Below are positions 21,830-23,752 of a stretch of DNA of 23,752 nucleotides, in pieces (position 1 is the stretch's first letter; each line of letters opens with the position of its first letter). The translations under genes were made by a program, and so were the position numbers. Origin of the DNA: JBJEXX01 sp051886215 (GTDB lineage: Bacteria; Bacillota_I; Bacilli_A; RF39; UBA660); the NCBI GenBank assembly GCA_051886215.1, contig JBJEXX010000028.1:1-23752 (forward strand), in the 5' to 3' direction. The notes beneath the pieces were generated by a model. That model saw only the letters and a program-made list of their open reading frames with translations, searched no databases and was not told the origin of the DNA.

Positions 21830-22162
21830 CTATTTATTTAAATTTTTCATTATTTCTCTACATTCTGGAGATTGTAATTTTTTTTGTAATTTTTTTATGT
21901 TTTCATCTATATCTGTTCTATGACAATTAAATGTTTTAGCAACATCTTCTGCAGATTGTTGACCATAGCCTTCAAGACCAAAACTAGTAGCTATCAAATA
22001 CCATTCAGAAGGTGTAAACACTTGTTTTAAATCATTTAATTTCTGATAAAAATTATTCATAAATTCTTCTTGCTGTTCTTTTAGTTCATAGGCAAGTTGA
22101 ACATCGTCTCCAATAATGGTATCTCCCAAAATTAATTTTTCTTTTTGTGTTTTTTCTTTCAT
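21830..22162 (-). CDS. Free-standing sigma-70 region-4-like DNA-binding protein
   Basis: 110 aa from ATG 22160-22162, with AAAGTAGGT upstream; a TTG six codons earlier overlaps the smc stop and is less likely. Residues 49-96 (FTPSEWYLIATSFGLEG, then SAEDVAKTFNCHRTDIDENIKKLQKKL) follow the sigma region 4 plan: a helix, FGL, then a helix-turn-helix where VA..F...R..I..I normally contacts the -35 element. Regions 1-3 are absent. It follows smc by 14 bases. In Bacillus the HTH protein YlxM is in the nearby smc-ftsY-ylxM-ffh cluster, but this protein resembles sigma region 4 more than YlxM. It may modulate RNA polymerase or a local operon; that is inference. Confidence 0.65.
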   Translation of the reverse strand: MKEKTQKEKLILGDTIIGDDVQLAYELKEQQEEFMNNFYQKLNDLKQVFTPSEWYLIATSFGLEGYGQQSAEDVAKTFNCHRTDIDENIKKLQKKLQSPECREIMKNLNK

Positions 22163-22176
22163 ATTTTTACCTACTT

Positions 22177-23752
22177 TCAATTTACTTCTTTAAGTGAAAC
22201 ACTTACCAATTTACTAACTCCACTTTCTTGCATCGTAATACCATATAATGTATCAGCATATTCCATAGTTTTTTTCTTGTGGGTAATAATAAGAAATTGT
22301 GTTTTACCTCTATAATTATTTAAATAATGACCAAAAGCATCTACATTTGCCTCATCAAGCGCAGCTTCCACTTCATCAAATAGACAAAATGGTACTTCTC
22401 TAACATTTAATATAGCAAATAATAATGATATAGCTGTTAAAGTTTTTTCTCCTCCGGATAAAAGTGAAATAGTTGTAAGTTTCTTACCTGGTGGAGAAGC
22501 AACAATTTCTACTCCAGTATCTAAAATATTATTTTCATCAGTAAGTTTTAAATATGCATTTCCACCATTAAATAATTCTTTAAATACTTTTTTGAATTCT
22601 TCATTAATCTTTTTAAATGTTGTTTTAAATTCTACTTTCATTACTTCATCCATCTCTTTTATTATTTCTAGTAATGTATCAATAGCATTTAGCAAATCAT
22701 TTTTTTGATTTAATAAAAATTCATATCTAGTGCTTACTTTTTCATATTCTTCGATAGCGGCAAGATTAACCATACCAAGTCTTTTGATATTATTTTTATA
22801 AACATTAACTTTTCTTCTAGCATCTTCACTATCTATATCTAAAATATAGTTTTCTTTGGCTTTTTCAAAAGTTAATGAATATTCTTCATTTAAAGTATTA
22901 AGTAAGTTATCAAGTTGAACATCCTTTTTACTAACAGATATTTCTAAAGTTTTTAAAGTTTGTTCTAATTCTTTTAATTTATTATTAGATAGTTTACTAT
23001 CTGCTTCTATATTTTCTATATTTAATTTTAATTCTTCTTTTTTCTTTTCTAATTGTTTTATTTCTAAAGACAAACTTTCTTTTTCTTTTTCTTTTCTATA
23101 ATATTCATTCATAATTGCATCTTGTTCTTTAGAAATAGAACTTGATAAAACATTATCTAAATTAGAATATTCATTTTTTAAATCTTCTAATTCTGTTTTT
23201 TTATTAGAAATAATATTTAACTTATTTTTTAAAGCTTCTTTTTTTATCATTTCTTTACTTTTTTGTGAATATAATTTTTGTTCTTTTTCTGTTCTAGTTA
23301 AATCTATATTTTTAAATTTATCATTTATTTCTAATATTACACTTTTCAATTCTTCTAATTTTTTTTCTAATAGATCTAATTCTTTTTTTTCAGAAATAAC
23401 ACTTTTATTAGTTTTGATACTACCTCCAGTTAAACTTCCTCCAACATGGATTATATCACCATCTAAACTTATTATTCGATATTTATAATCTATTATCTTA
23501 CTTATCTTATTAGCTTCATCTATATTTTTTGTAACTATTATATTTCCTAATTGATTTAATATTATATTACGATACTTATTATCATATTGTACAAAATCGG
23601 ACAATATTCCTAAATAAGTTCCATCTTTATCTAATTTATCTAAAGTATTAGGATCTATTCCTTTTGGTTTAATAACACTCAAAGGAAAAAACGTAGCTCT
23701 TCCTAAATTATTATTTTTTAAATAATTAATTGCTTCTTTCGCAGAAGTTTCA
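22177..23752 (-). CDS. smc: Chromosome segregation ATPase SMC, 5' part outside window
   Basis: The open frame runs from the right edge (AKEAINYLKNNNLGRATFFPL, the hinge entry) to TGA at 22177-22179. Seen in order: the second half of the hinge (RIISLDGDIIHVGGSLTGGS), a long Lys/Glu-rich coiled-coil arm, NLAAIEEYEKV at the head-proximal end, then the head domain with the signature LLSGGEKTLTAISLLFAI and Walker B FCLFDEVEAALDEANV, and D-loop and switch residues to FLIITHKKKTMEYAD. SMC dimers with ScpA/ScpB load on and organise the chromosome. The N-terminal Walker A half lies beyond 23752; no internal ATG is the true start. Confidence 0.96.
   Translation of the reverse strand, partial: ETSAKEAINYLKNNNLGRATFFPLSVIKPKGIDPNTLDKLDKDGTYLGILSDFVQYDNKYRNIILNQLGNIIVTKNIDEANKISKIIDYKYRIISLDGDIIHVGGSLTGGSIKTNKSVISEKKELDLLEKKLEELKSVILEINDKFKNIDLTRTEKEQKLYSQKSKEMIKKEALKNKLNIISNKKTELEDLKNEYSNLDNVLSSSISKEQDAIMNEYYRKEKEKESLSLEIKQLEKKKEELKLNIENIEADSKLSNNKLKELEQTLKTLEISVSKKDVQLDNLLNTLNEEYSLTFEKAKENYILDIDSEDARRKVNVYKNNIKRLGMVNLAAIEEYEKVSTRYEFLLNQKNDLLNAIDTLLEIIKEMDEVMKVEFKTTFKKINEEFKKVFKELFNGGNAYLKLTDENNILDTGVEIVASPPGKKLTTISLLSGGEKTLTAISLLFAILNVREVPFCLFDEVEAALDEANVDAFGHYLNNYRGKTQFLIITHKKKTMEYADTLYGITMQESGVSKLVSVSLKEVN

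Noticed and set aside
1..23752. tRNA or rRNA genes and insertion-sequence ends
   Set aside because: No GC-rich cloverleaf, no rRNA-like block, and no transposase frame or terminal inverted repeats were seen.

Overview
The window is very AT-rich and every gene I can support lies on the minus strand, so transcription runs from high to low coordinates. Gene content is low-GC Gram-positive: smc, lepA, rplS, lepB and recD2, surface proteins with a TasA/camelysin-type N-terminus, and GGAGG/AGGTGA ribosome-binding sites. Intrinsic terminators are often followed at once by TGnTATAAT promoters. An uncultured gut Bacilli/Mollicutes relative (RF39-like) fits, but that placement is inference. TGA is a normal stop here: it forms ATGA start/stop overlaps at 5220-5223 and 13871-13874 and ends the genes at 9250 and 22177.

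Region 1 (1-2060) is a worn accessory mosaic. It holds a uracil-DNA-glycosylase-like gene cut by the left edge, a YhaM-like HD hydrolase with an apparent frameshift, short ORFs built from a repeated 5' module, and a RhuM-family remnant whose conserved Trp codon is TGA. Region 2 (2063-2998) is a transglutaminase-like protein behind a consensus sigma-A promoter that carries a perfect dyad. Region 3 (3067-7099) looks like a five-gene operon: an HD-MazG fusion, a second HD hydrolase, an RdgB/HAM1 NTP pyrophosphatase, an S66 LD-carboxypeptidase and a DUF488 protein. The first three point to nucleotide-pool sanitation.

Region 4 (7138-8112) holds lepB and rplS, each ended by a hairpin terminator. 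Region 5 (8168-10643) holds four unrecognised genes forming two paralogous pairs, one pair membrane-anchored and one apparently soluble. Region 6 (10645-16128) holds a membrane-anchored polysaccharide deacetylase with a vestigial half-repeat, a ZIP metal transporter, exonuclease III, a lone type IV pilin-like protein and lepA. Region 7 (16145-21505) holds two TasA-like exported proteins, a 54-aa membrane peptide, recD2 and an unrecognised membrane-anchored protein.

Region 8 (21522-23752) holds an unassigned structured-RNA candidate with a strong promoter and a possible 13-aa leader peptide, a free-standing sigma-70 region-4-like protein, and the 3' half of smc, which runs off the right edge. 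The best candidates for new biology are the RNA at 21522-21715, the repeat mosaic at 512-1662, the HD-MazG operon and the four-gene paralogue cluster.
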